From assembly GCA_050288705.1 (NCBI GenBank), contig JBNKEI010000035.1:1-24624 (forward strand): a stretch of 24,624 bases of DNA, read 5' to 3'. The position numbers and the translations under genes were made by a program. Numbering within the stretch: position 1 is the stretch's first letter; every line of letters starts with the position of its first letter. Below the pieces are notes generated by a model, which was not told the origin of the DNA, made no database searches, and worked only from the letters and a program-made list of their open reading frames with translations. This stretch comes from JBNKEI01 sp050288705 (lineage in GTDB: Bacteria > Myxococcota > Myxococcia > Myxococcales > UBA5297). Of the stretch, positions 8,293 to 16,102 are shown one piece after another.

Positions 8293-8312
8293 CTGCCTGG
8301 GTTACGAGTACA

Positions 8313-8918
8313 TTAATGAACATCGCTTAGCTTGGTGAATACGGGAAGGACACCTTGCTCGGCAAGTAAACGAGCAAGATAACGCGATTTGGTTTTACAC
8401 CACCGACGGTAGAGCCGTAGTACACCTTGGTTTGAAGAAAGCGCTACTTTCTGACTGATTTCGGTAAACAGGTCGACAATTGTTTGAAATTTTTGACACA
8501 GCTCATCATATATCGCATCAAATGCGCCACCCGCGACGCGGGCACGACTTATATTTGCCAACGCTCGATATGCCATTCCTCCCATTAAAATATAGTACCC
8601 AACATCGATAATCTTGCGCTCAAACGAATCGCCAAAAAAACCAGCCACATAAAGAGAGCTATCCCCCATGTGGCGCAGGATACGAATTCTTTCCGCCGGA
8701 TTTGTTTCCAAAGCCTTTTTCCATTGCACCACCAGAGGTTCTTGCTCCAACCCCCTACATCCTTCGTAAAGCGCAGACACATCGGAAAAGCGTGACAACA
8801 AATCTACCAGGTAAAACTCCGTGGTCTCGGAAAGAGGCGCTCGTTGATGCGCAATAACTCCTTCCAGCAAAGCGCGAAAATACTCTTTTAAGCTTTCGGT
8901 GGTGAGAATTTGGCTCAT
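8313..8918 (-). CDS. Conserved-looking cytoplasmic protein of unknown function
   Basis: 201 aa, no signal peptide and no clear membrane segment. I do not recognise a named family. The protein looks mostly alpha-helical. The middle, around RIRILRHMGDSSLYVAGFF then the DVGYYILMGGMAYRALAN stretch, is well structured and resembles hypothetical proteins I associate with myxobacteria and other deltaproteobacteria, but this is memory and not a search result. The ribosome site GAGGTG lies six bases before the ATG, so it is probably a real gene. It faces rpoZ tail-to-tail and is divergent from groES across 332 bases that carry the groESL promoter. Several frames under it are shadows. Confidence 0.75.
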   Translation of the reverse strand: MSQILTTESLKEYFRALLEGVIAHQRAPLSETTEFYLVDLLSRFSDVSALYEGCRGLEQEPLVVQWKKALETNPAERIRILRHMGDSSLYVAGFFGDSFERKIIDVGYYILMGGMAYRALANISRARVAGGAFDAIYDELCQKFQTIVDLFTEISQKVALSSNQGVLRLYRRWCKTKSRYLARLLAEQGVLPVFTKLSDVH

Positions 8919-9114
8919 CCTTCACCTCGCAGAATCTTTTATGTCTATTATTTAGAATAACAAAAAGTTTGTCTTGCCGCAAATTTGCCAATGATTGCAA
9001 ACAGATAAGCAACTATTGCCTGATTGCATTCTTTTGAATCCTTTGCATGGCAAGCCAAGGCATCGGATTTTGAGTGTTTTTTGAAATTCGTTTTCCAAAA
9101 AAAACAGGAAGACC

Positions 9115-9142
9115 TTGACGACTAGATCTTGGTGGTTAGACT
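9115..9142 (+). promoter_or_regulatory. groESL promoter
   Basis: TTGACG (9115-9120), a 16-base spacer and TAGACT (9137-9142). The predicted start near 9149-9150 falls immediately before the CIRCE element, the standard arrangement for HrcA-repressed chaperonin promoters. Confidence 0.6.
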
Positions 9143-9151
9143 ACCTTCGCC

Positions 9152-9178
9152 TTGGCACTCCCTATATGCGAGTGCTAA
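9152..9178. promoter_or_regulatory. CIRCE operator (HrcA binding site) of groESL
   Basis: TTGGCACTC, 9 bases, GAGTGCTAA. The consensus is TTAGCACTC-N9-GAGTGCTAA, so only the third base of the left arm differs and the spacer is exactly nine. It predicts repression by HrcA, relieved on heat or protein-folding stress when GroEL is occupied by unfolded protein. No hrcA gene is in the window. Confidence 0.93.
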
Positions 9179-9250
9179 GTTGCTCAAACGAGCTTTTCCG
9201 AATTTGCTTCTTGAGATCTCAGGAGGCTTAACTAGCTAAGGAGACGGCAC

Positions 9251-9538
9251 ATGAAGATTCGTCCGTTGCAGGACCGCATTATTGTTAAGCGGGTAAAAGA
9301 AGAAGAAAAGACTAAGGGCGGCATCATCATTCCTGATACAGCTAAAGAGAAACCCCTCGAGGGTCTGGTAGTTGCCGTAGGCAATGGCAAAATTATGGAG
9401 GATGGCAAAGTTCGTCCTTTGGATATTAAGGCCAATGATCGCGTTCTTTTCACCAAATATGCTGGCACTGAAGTCAAAATTGAAGGTGAAGAGCACTTGA
9501 TTCTTCGAGAAGACGACATACTTGGGGTAATCGAATAA
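9251..9538 (+). CDS. groES: Co-chaperonin GroES
   Basis: 95 aa lid of the GroEL chaperonin. It opens with MKIRPLQDRIIVKRV and contains the mobile-loop region EEEKTKGGIIIPDTAKEKP, G.V.AVG.G, the DRVLFTKYAGTEVK segment and the ending ILREDDILGVIE. All are standard for the family, and the length is normal. Upstream, CAGGAGG is placed well before the ATG, with AAGGAGA closer to it. First gene of the CIRCE-controlled operon; groEL starts 66 bases later. Confidence 0.98.
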   Translation: MKIRPLQDRIIVKRVKEEEKTKGGIIIPDTAKEKPLEGLVVAVGNGKIMEDGKVRPLDIKANDRVLFTKYAGTEVKIEGEEHLILREDDILGVIE

Positions 9539-9604
9539 GCGATACCTAAAGTATCCCAACCGTACTAATAAACAGTTTAACTTTTGAGGAAGGAAGACCA
9601 GAAC

Positions 9605-11251
9605 ATGGCTAAAGAAATTCTTTTCGACGTAAAGGCGCGAGAAGCTATTCTTCGCGGAGTCAACACTCTGGCCGATGCAGTTAAGGTGACCTTGGGACCT
9701 AAGGGACGCAACGTAGTCATTGAAAAATCCTTTGGTTCTCCCACCATCACCAAGGATGGTGTGACCGTCGCCAAGGAAATCGAGCTAGAAAACAAGTTCG
9801 AAAACATGGGCGCCCAGATGGTAAAAGAGGTTGCCTCAAAGACCTCTGACGTTGCTGGCGATGGCACTACTACAGCTACTGTATTAGCCCAGGCCATTTA
9901 CCGCGAAGGCAGTAAGTTGGTCGCCGCTGGCCACAATCCCATGGAAATCAAGCGTGGCATCGACAAAGCAGTTGGAACAGTTACCGACGAACTGAAGAAG
10001 ATGTCCAAGCAGACCAAAGACCCTAAAGAAATCGCTCAGGTCGGAACTATTAGTGCCAATGGCGACACCACTATCGGAAACATCATTGCCCAGGCCATGG
10101 AAAAGGTAGGCAAAGAAGGTGTTATCACCGTGGAAGAGGCTAAAGGCCTGGAAACCAACCTGGACGTAGTAGAAGGTATGCAGTTCGACCGCGGCTATCT
10201 TTCTCCGTACTTCGTAACCGATCCTGAGAGAATGGAAGCCGCTTTGGAAGATGCCTATATTCTCATTAACGAGAAGAAGATTTCTTCCATGAAGGACCTT
10301 CTCCCGGTTTTGGAGCAAGTCGCACGGTCGAGTAAACCCCTACTCATCATCGCCGAAGAAGTGGAAGGCGAAGCTCTTGCCACCTTGGTGGTCAACAAGC
10401 TGCGGGGTACTCTCCACGTAGCAGCAGTCAAGGCTCCTGGCTTCGGTGACCGCCGTAAGGCAATGCTAGAAGATATCGCAGTTCTAACTGGCGGTGAGGT
10501 GGTTAGCGAAGAGCTGGGTGTCAAGCTCGAATCCATTGGACTCAAGAACCTGGGCCGTGCCAAGCGAATTACTATCGACAAAGATAACACTACTATTGTC
10601 GATGGCGCTGGCAAGAAAGAGGATATCCAGGGCCGAGTAAAGCAAATCCGCGCCCAAATCGAAGAAACCACTTCCGACTACGATCGTGAAAAGCTCCAAG
10701 AACGACTTGCCAAATTGGTAGGTGGAGTAGCCGTGATCAATGTCGGAGCTGCGACCGAAACCGAAATGAAGGAAAAGAAGGCTCGAGTGGAAGATGCGCT
10801 TCATGCTACCCGGGCGGCAGTAGAAGAAGGCATTGTCCCAGGCGGCGGCATTGCTTACTTGCGCTCCATCAAGAGCCTGGAAAACGTTCAATGCTCTTCT
10901 GGCGAAAAATTTGGTATCGACATTGTTCGCCGCGCCTTGGAAGAGCCACTTCGCCAGATTGTAGAAAATGGTGGTGAAGAAGGCAGCATCGTAGTCAACA
11001 AGGTTCGTGAATCAGGCGCGCATAATTTTGGTTTCAATGCTGCCTCCGGTCAGTACGAAGATCTAGTCGCCGCCGGTATCATTGATCCAACCAAGGTTTC
11101 TCGCACTGCGTTGGTTAATGCCGCTTCGGTTGCCGGCCTAATGCTTACCACTGAAGCGATGGTTGCCGAGCGTCCGAAAGAAGAGGAAAAAGGCGCTCCT
11201 GCCCCTGGAATGCACGGTGGCATGGGTGGAATGGGCGGTATGGGAATGTAA
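9605..11251 (+). CDS. groEL: Chaperonin GroEL
   Basis: 548 aa 60-kDa chaperonin that folds proteins in the cytoplasm with GroES. The start is ATG 9605 (MAKEILFDVKAREAIL), the usual beginning; an in-frame TTG at 9584 overlaps the GAGGAAGGAAG ribosome site and is not used. The ATP site is seen in KVTLGPKGRNVV and DGVTVAKEIELE, then DVAGDGTTTATVLAQAI. The apical domain includes EGMQFDRGYLSPYFVTD. The C-terminal half has VEEGIVPGGGIAYLR. The protein ends with the Gly-Gly-Met tail (GGMGGMGGMGM) typical of proteobacterial GroEL. Full length and intact. Confidence 0.99.
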   Translation: MAKEILFDVKAREAILRGVNTLADAVKVTLGPKGRNVVIEKSFGSPTITKDGVTVAKEIELENKFENMGAQMVKEVASKTSDVAGDGTTTATVLAQAIYREGSKLVAAGHNPMEIKRGIDKAVGTVTDELKKMSKQTKDPKEIAQVGTISANGDTTIGNIIAQAMEKVGKEGVITVEEAKGLETNLDVVEGMQFDRGYLSPYFVTDPERMEAALEDAYILINEKKISSMKDLLPVLEQVARSSKPLLIIAEEVEGEALATLVVNKLRGTLHVAAVKAPGFGDRRKAMLEDIAVLTGGEVVSEELGVKLESIGLKNLGRAKRITIDKDNTTIVDGAGKKEDIQGRVKQIRAQIEETTSDYDREKLQERLAKLVGGVAVINVGAATETEMKEKKARVEDALHATRAAVEEGIVPGGGIAYLRSIKSLENVQCSSGEKFGIDIVRRALEEPLRQIVENGGEEGSIVVNKVRESGAHNFGFNAASGQYEDLVAAGIIDPTKVSRTALVNAASVAGLMLTTEAMVAERPKEEEKGAPAPGMHGGMGGMGGMGM

Positions 11252-11275
11252 TTCCCCCCAATACTGCATGGTTAG

Positions 11276-11311
11276 AAAAGCCTCCTCCTTTTCGGCGGGG
11301 GCTTTTCTTTT
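11276..11311 (+). terminator. Rho-independent terminator after groEL
   Basis: Arms AAAAGCCTCCTCC (11276-11288) and GGCGGGGGCTTTT (11294-11306) pair with one T-G pair and one mismatch around a 5-base loop. CTTTT follows. The stem begins 25 bases after the groEL stop codon. Confidence 0.85.
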
Positions 11312-11408
11312 GTTAAAACCCTCACCAAAGACTTGAGGACAACATCCATATGGTGCTCTAATCAACGCAAGCAAGGCTCTCCTGTTGGACACAAAGCGGA
11401 CTCAAACC

Positions 11409-12410
11409 ATGAATATCCTTTGGCCTCGAATCCTTGGGTTACTACTCACCCTAACCATTCTCAGCGGTTGTGTGAAAACATACCAAATCAAAGTAAACCC
11501 TGGGTCTGAAGAGCTTCCTATAGAAGCAGTAGCTATTCTGCCTTGCCGATTTGGCTGGGAAGAACCAGCCTACCGCTCGTATGAGATCTCCCAAATTTTG
11601 GCGTTGCAGTCCTTAGATGTCGGTTTGTATTCCGTGTTCGGCCCGGGTGAGATCAGTATTCCTCGACCTAGTCAAGATAGCAATTCGCTGGTCGGAATCG
11701 ATCTTACTCTGGGGCTTGCTAACCAAGGGCTTTCTTCTGCCTCCGCCTTATTGGTTCGGCCATCGCTAGAGCGTCAGGTAAAAACCGAGCTTCGGCAAGT
11801 GTTTGATCTGCAAGGTAACCCTAAGGGTACTGCCCGAGGCGACGAAATGGCGATAGTGGCCCAGCTAGAGATTTATCATGCCGCCACCATGCGGATGATT
11901 GCTAGCGCCTCCGCCAAAACTATTGTTAACGAGAAAAACAATATCGGCAGCACCGATCCCCTACCAGAAGTAACCGCTACCATGTCACAGATGCTCAAGG
12001 ACTTATTAGAGCAGATTTCGTTCCGCGCCCCTGGAGAAGCAATCACTCGTAAAGCCGGATTCGAATATATTTGGAATCCTAAGGCAGTTCTGGATTTTTC
12101 TTATGCCGGCAAACCTGCCTTGGCAGATTCTCTACCAACACTTGACCCCTTGGAACGAGACTTAGCAATCATGACCCGACTGCAGTTTTTTCTGCCATCG
12201 GCGGATAGTACTGTATTGTCCACCCTGCGAAACCTACCTGCCGGCCTATTGGTAACCGCAGTAGCAGACCCGACCAAAAGCTCGGTGAAGGTAGGTGATT
12301 TGATTATTCAAATAAATGAACAGCCAGCTACACCGCAGTCGCTGGATAGGGCGCTACGTGCGGCAGGTCCAGGAGGAAAACCAATGTATTTCAAACTTCA
12401 TCGTCCATGA
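11409..12410 (+). CDS. Lipoprotein of unknown function with a PDZ-like C-terminal segment
   Basis: 333 aa from ATG 11409; the in-frame TTG at 11385 would add 8 residues before the signal peptide, so 11409 is preferred, although no strong ribosome site precedes it. A short basic start, a hydrophobic stretch and the lipobox LSGC (Cys21) mark a lipoprotein signal peptide. The body (about 25-260) is not a family I recognise; it contains a DLQGNPKGTARGDEMAIVAQ segment and then a helical stretch near PEVTATMSQMLKDLLEQ. The last 58 or so residues read GLLVTAVADPTKSSVKVGDLIIQINEQ and on, the G.L...V...SPA...GL..GD.I..ING pattern of PDZ domains without the usual extra strand; this suggests binding of a peptide or protein C-terminus. 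The gene runs into the end of pcrA on the other strand, overlapping by 20 bases. Confidence 0.8.
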   Translation: MNILWPRILGLLLTLTILSGCVKTYQIKVNPGSEELPIEAVAILPCRFGWEEPAYRSYEISQILALQSLDVGLYSVFGPGEISIPRPSQDSNSLVGIDLTLGLANQGLSSASALLVRPSLERQVKTELRQVFDLQGNPKGTARGDEMAIVAQLEIYHAATMRMIASASAKTIVNEKNNIGSTDPLPEVTATMSQMLKDLLEQISFRAPGEAITRKAGFEYIWNPKAVLDFSYAGKPALADSLPTLDPLERDLAIMTRLQFFLPSADSTVLSTLRNLPAGLLVTAVADPTKSSVKVGDLIIQINEQPATPQSLDRALRAAGPGGKPMYFKLHRP

Positions 12411-14766
12411 GTTGTAAAAACCTAGCTACGATACGTACTTCGCCTACTTTTGGAAAAAGCACGGTTACTTTTGCGTTGCAGCCTTTTCCGTCGCACGCCA
12501 TCACCCGGCCCTCCCCAAATTTGGAATGATGTACCCGCGCTCCCGGTACAATTGACACCACAGTTTTGCCAGGTTCGGAGCGTTTTCGGCGCTCTGCCGG
12601 CGAAGGTGGTTTTTTCTCCGTTGGCGGGCGCTGGTCAAAATCATCATCAAAAATGTTGGCAGAGCTTTGAGATATTCCTACACGCTCCACATATGGATCT
12701 TTGCCTATTCGATGGTCGTCCCTTGGTTGAACAGATGGCTTTGATTTCGACGCAGCAGAAAACCCAAATAACTCTTTAGGGATATCGCTCAAAAACCGAG
12801 AAACCGGATTAGTACGCAATTCTCCAAAGAGCGAACGAGAAAATGTTGCCGAAAAGTGCAGTTTTCTTTTTGCGCGAGTAATTCCTACATAACAAAGCCG
12901 CCGTTCTTCTTCCATTTCCTCTGTTTCAAAAAGACTGGATAAGGCGCGAGAATGAGGAAAGACATTTTCTTCCATTCCGGTCATGAAAACTGCCTCAAAT
13001 TCAAGTCCTTTAGCTGCGTGCAGAGTCATTAGTGAAACCCGGCCTTCTTCTCCCCCTTGATCGTTGTCTCCCACTAAACTCATTTTCTCCAAAAATGCCT
13101 CGCTTGCCGACTGAGGCGGCGCTAGGGAACCTTCGGTATTTTCAGTTCTGATTTGGAGATTTTTTCCCTCTAAGCGATCGAACTCTGCCGCCGCTCCTCG
13201 TAGTTCCCGCAGGTTTTCCGCTCGTTCCAAAGATTCTTCGCTCCCCTCCTCTTCATAGGAAATCACAAGCCCGGAACTATGCATTATTTTTTCAACTGCT
13301 TCTTGAGCAGTTGTTGCCTGAGCAATCTCTCCACTCATTTGTTGAAGCAATTCATGAAATGCACGAAGCTTTTTGCGCGCACTAGGCTGTAAATTTGAGA
13401 TTAGTTCGGCATTACTCACCGTTTCATAAAGCGACCAGCCAGCTTTTTGTGCGTGTTCATGCAACCGCAATACCGTTGTTTGCCCAATACCGCGAGTGGG
13501 CCGATTAATAACTCGCTCCAAATCAGCATCGGAAAATGGGTTTACTGCCAAACGAAGATATGCAGCAGCGTCTTTAATTTCAGCACGGTCATAAAAAGCT
13601 CGCCCCCTAACAAGGCGATAAGGAATACCAGCCAGTCTCATGCCTTCCTCAAGAACGCGAGATTGAGCATTAACTCGAAAAAAAACTGCTATATCGGAAT
13701 AGGAAATTCCATTTTGAGAAAGTTCTTTAATTGCAAAAGCAATCTGCCGAGCCTCATCTCGTTCATTAGCTGCGAGAAATAAGCCGAAGGGATCGCCTCT
13801 TGGACGCTCAGTCCATAGTTTTTTCTCTTTGCGACGAGGATTTTTACGAATAACTTCGTAGGCAGCTTCCAAAATTCCTGAATCGGAACGATAGTTGCGT
13901 TCTAACTTAATTATTTTGGCTCGTGGATAGTCTCGATCAAAAGACAGAATGTTAGTTATGTCTGCTCCTCGCCAACGATAGATAGATTGGTCGTCGTCCC
14001 CCACCACGCAAACATTGGCATTCTCATCGGGAGCCAACAGGCGAAGAAGTTCGTACTGTACACTATTAGTGTCCTGAAATTCGTCAACTAAAATATATTG
14101 AAATCTATTTCGATACCGTTCAAGAGTTTCTTTATCTTTGCGGAACAAAGCCACCACTTGAAGAATTAAATCACCAAAATCAAATGCATTGGCGTTTTTC
14201 AACATTTTTTCGTATGCAAAATACATTTCTTTTACTGCTTGATTCAAGGGGTGGCCGTCTACCACCACTTCATTGGGACCGAGACCTTGGTTCTTTGCTT
14301 CGTTGATCCGATTGCGTAATTGTTGAGGCTTGTACTTTCCTTCCCATCCCAGCTCCTGAATAGCTCGGCGTATAATCTGCAACTGGTCAGCATCGTCATA
14401 AATCACAAACGAGCGAGTTCTTTCTAATTTCTCAGCTTCCCGGCGAAGAATGGACGCCCCGGCAGCATGAAAGGTAGATACGTGGATGTCCGAGGCCATT
14501 GGCCCCAGTAAGTTGACTAACCGCTCCCGCATTTCTCCTGCTGCTTTGTTGGTAAAAGTTACTGCCAAAATCCGCCAAGGAGCCACTCCCTGACGCTGGA
14601 TAAGCCAAGCTATCCGGTGAATAATCACCCGTGTTTTGCCGCTTCCCGCCCCTGCTAAAACCAGCATTGGTCCAATACTATGCACCACCGCAGCTTGCTG
14701 TTCTTGGTTGAGAGCGGCGATCAGCGAATCTTCGTGATGCGTACTGACATTTGTAAATAGGTTCAT
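12391..14766 (-). CDS. pcrA: ATP-dependent DNA helicase of the UvrD/PcrA type
   Basis: 791 aa superfamily 1A 3'-5' helicase for nucleotide-excision and recombination-linked repair and clearing of blocked RNA polymerase. The motifs run in order: Q-motif LNQEQQAAV, Walker A AGAGSGKT (38-45), VTFTNKAAGEM, FHAAGASIL, VDEFQDTN (motif II), GDDDQSIYRWRGAD (III), LERNYRS (IV), LMTLHAAKGLEFEAVF (V) and YVGITRAK (VI). The C-terminus (VSIVPGARVHHSKFGEGRV, then a beta-rich tail) is the Tudor-like RNA-polymerase-binding domain of PcrA/UvrD. Length and motifs are typical; no defect is seen. AAGG lies before the ATG. It is divergent from the YkgJ-like gene and overlaps the preceding lipoprotein gene by 20 bases tail-to-tail. 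UvrD and PcrA cannot be told apart by sequence alone. Confidence 0.95.
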   Translation of the reverse strand: MNLFTNVSTHHEDSLIAALNQEQQAAVVHSIGPMLVLAGAGSGKTRVIIHRIAWLIQRQGVAPWRILAVTFTNKAAGEMRERLVNLLGPMASDIHVSTFHAAGASILRREAEKLERTRSFVIYDDADQLQIIRRAIQELGWEGKYKPQQLRNRINEAKNQGLGPNEVVVDGHPLNQAVKEMYFAYEKMLKNANAFDFGDLILQVVALFRKDKETLERYRNRFQYILVDEFQDTNSVQYELLRLLAPDENANVCVVGDDDQSIYRWRGADITNILSFDRDYPRAKIIKLERNYRSDSGILEAAYEVIRKNPRRKEKKLWTERPRGDPFGLFLAANERDEARQIAFAIKELSQNGISYSDIAVFFRVNAQSRVLEEGMRLAGIPYRLVRGRAFYDRAEIKDAAAYLRLAVNPFSDADLERVINRPTRGIGQTTVLRLHEHAQKAGWSLYETVSNAELISNLQPSARKKLRAFHELLQQMSGEIAQATTAQEAVEKIMHSSGLVISYEEEGSEESLERAENLRELRGAAAEFDRLEGKNLQIRTENTEGSLAPPQSASEAFLEKMSLVGDNDQGGEEGRVSLMTLHAAKGLEFEAVFMTGMEENVFPHSRALSSLFETEEMEEERRLCYVGITRAKRKLHFSATFSRSLFGELRTNPVSRFLSDIPKELFGFSAASKSKPSVQPRDDHRIGKDPYVERVGISQSSANIFDDDFDQRPPTEKKPPSPAERRKRSEPGKTVVSIVPGARVHHSKFGEGRVMACDGKGCNAKVTVLFPKVGEVRIVARFLQLMDDEV

Positions 14767-14826
14767 TTTCCAACCTTGGTCTTGATTCCTGTAGTGGGTA
14801 CATTATTCTACTTCTTTGGACAGCCA

Positions 14827-15378
14827 ATGAGCATTGAAAAAAATATTTGCGCTCTCTGCGCCAAAGAAAACGAAGAAACTTGCTGTAATGTTCCTGCTGG
14901 TCAGAAGCTGGCGACACTAACCTTTTCCGACATGGAAAGAATCGAACAAACTACCGGCTGGCTTCGAGGCAGATTTGTAGAGAGAGAAGTTCTCGACCCC
15001 ATGGAAAGATTAGCATATGAAACATTCCGTCCTATTTACCACGGCGTTTTTGTGGGAAATATTCGTTTTGGATTAAAAGCCAAGCAAGGAAAATGCGTTT
15101 TTCTCGATAAAACCAAGGGGTGCATCTTATTTGAAGCCAAACCATTAGCTTGTCAACTTTACCCTTTTGACTTTGATCCTCTAGGAAATGTAACTTTAAT
15201 AGAAACTTCAAACTGCTGCTTGGCCCTTGAACAAGCAATTAGCAGTGAATCTCTCTTGCGTCTATTTCGAATTACTCAAAAAAAATTGTTTAAACTGCGC
15301 GCTCAAGCTCTGCAAGAAGGAGCAGCTCACGCAAGGCAACTTCGCCGTAATCTTAGACATAAAAAAACTTGCCTTTAA
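14827..15378 (+). CDS. YkgJ-type cysteine-cluster protein (putative zinc/iron-chelating domain)
   Basis: 183 aa from ATG 14827; an in-frame TTG at 14776 would add an unlikely hydrophobic leader. Nine cysteines are arranged as C8-x2-C11-x7-C19-C20 near the start, then C90 (GKCVFLD), C99 (KGCILFE), C109 (KPLACQLYPF) and C130-C131. This is the pattern of the YkgJ/CxxCxxCC family (formerly UPF0153), thought to hold a zinc or an iron-sulfur centre; its role is not established. It is divergent from pcrA with 60 bases between, and upstream of the C39-like gene with a 40-base gap. The ribosome site is weak. Confidence 0.85.
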   Translation: MSIEKNICALCAKENEETCCNVPAGQKLATLTFSDMERIEQTTGWLRGRFVEREVLDPMERLAYETFRPIYHGVFVGNIRFGLKAKQGKCVFLDKTKGCILFEAKPLACQLYPFDFDPLGNVTLIETSNCCLALEQAISSESLLRLFRITQKKLFKLRAQALQEGAAHARQLRRNLRHKKTCL

Positions 15379-15408
15379 CTGAATGACCAGAATTAGAAAA
15401 AGATATTT

Positions 15409-15412
15409 GGAG
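15409..15412 (+). promoter_or_regulatory. Shine-Dalgarno GGAG deciding the start of the C39-like gene
   Basis: GGAG ends six bases before ATG 15419. The upstream in-frame ATG at 15383 has no such site, so 15419 is preferred. Confidence 0.55.
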
Positions 15413-15418
15413 ACTTTA

Positions 15419-16102
15419 ATGAACATCAATAAAGAACGCGGCTATTCTTCGAGGCTAACTCGAACATCAAGGAATCAACATCGGGCAGAAACAAACCGAG
15501 ACTATCCAGAATCGAGTAGCGTTTCAGCGAAAACCCAAACCAATCAACGCCTCCCTTCTGGTTACCAGCCAATGCAATGCCTTCCAATAGGTAATTTCTT
15601 TTCAAACCGAAGCAATCGATCAAGGCTAGATCAGAACCATTCTAGATCGAGTAGCTCTCGAGGGATTCAAGCCAATTCTGGCTCTTCCAGTAGCGAGTCA
15701 AGCGTTTGCATTGTAGATGGAACAGACCAAAGTTGCTGTGTGGTTGACGCCATAGCTGGAGTAACTGGCGGAGACTACGCCCGAGCGCGCGCGGCGGCAA
15801 TCGAACACGGATTCATCCCGGGAGAAGGAATGAGTTTTAGATCTGCTCGCGACGCTTTGGATGATTTGGGCGCCAGAGCAACCTATTATTACCTACAGCC
15901 AGATAAATGGGATAAGTTCCCCAATAAAGCGATAGTATCGGTCACCGGGGATACAGGTAAGGCACATGCGGTAATTTTGAAAGGAGATTACATATACGAC
16001 AGCAATCGTTCAGAGAAGATCCATCGTGACAATTACCAGATTCGGCCCAATAATTCGTTTATTGAACTGCGTAAAGATGATGAATCTGATTCTTCTTCAT
16101 AA
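15419..16102 (+). CDS. Small protein with a Ser/Arg/Asn-rich N-terminal half and a C39/papain-like putative cysteine-protease half
   Basis: 227 aa from ATG 15419. No signal peptide or membrane segment is seen. Residues 1-95 are low in complexity, rich in Ser, Arg, Asn and Gln, and probably disordered. Residues 96-200 look like a folded domain: an S-C-C start at 105-107 (DQSCCVVDAIAGV), then a GMSFRSARDAL helix, then an AIVSVTG strand, KAHAVILKGD (His183) and YIYDSN (Asp194). Cys106 or Cys107, His183 and Asp194 would form the triad of a C39-like or papain-like peptidase, with Gln104 two or three residues before the Cys as the possible oxyanion residue. This order (Q..C...H...D/N) is known from papain-fold enzymes and from C39 domains; the match is my inference, not a named family. 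The gene overlaps glyS by 6 bases tail-to-tail and follows the YkgJ-like gene. Confidence 0.65.
   Translation: MNINKERGYSSRLTRTSRNQHRAETNRDYPESSSVSAKTQTNQRLPSGYQPMQCLPIGNFFSNRSNRSRLDQNHSRSSSSRGIQANSGSSSSESSVCIVDGTDQSCCVVDAIAGVTGGDYARARAAAIEHGFIPGEGMSFRSARDALDDLGARATYYYLQPDKWDKFPNKAIVSVTGDTGKAHAVILKGDYIYDSNRSEKIHRDNYQIRPNNSFIELRKDDESDSSS

Larger units (their letters stand above)
8919..9250. other. Intergenic region upstream of groES
   Basis: 332 bases between the divergent orphan gene and groES with no coding signal. It is AT-rich on the left (A and T tracts around 9070-9105). The groESL promoter and CIRCE operator lie in its right part, at 9115-9178. No promoter for the minus-strand orphan gene was clear to me. 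Confidence 0.7.
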
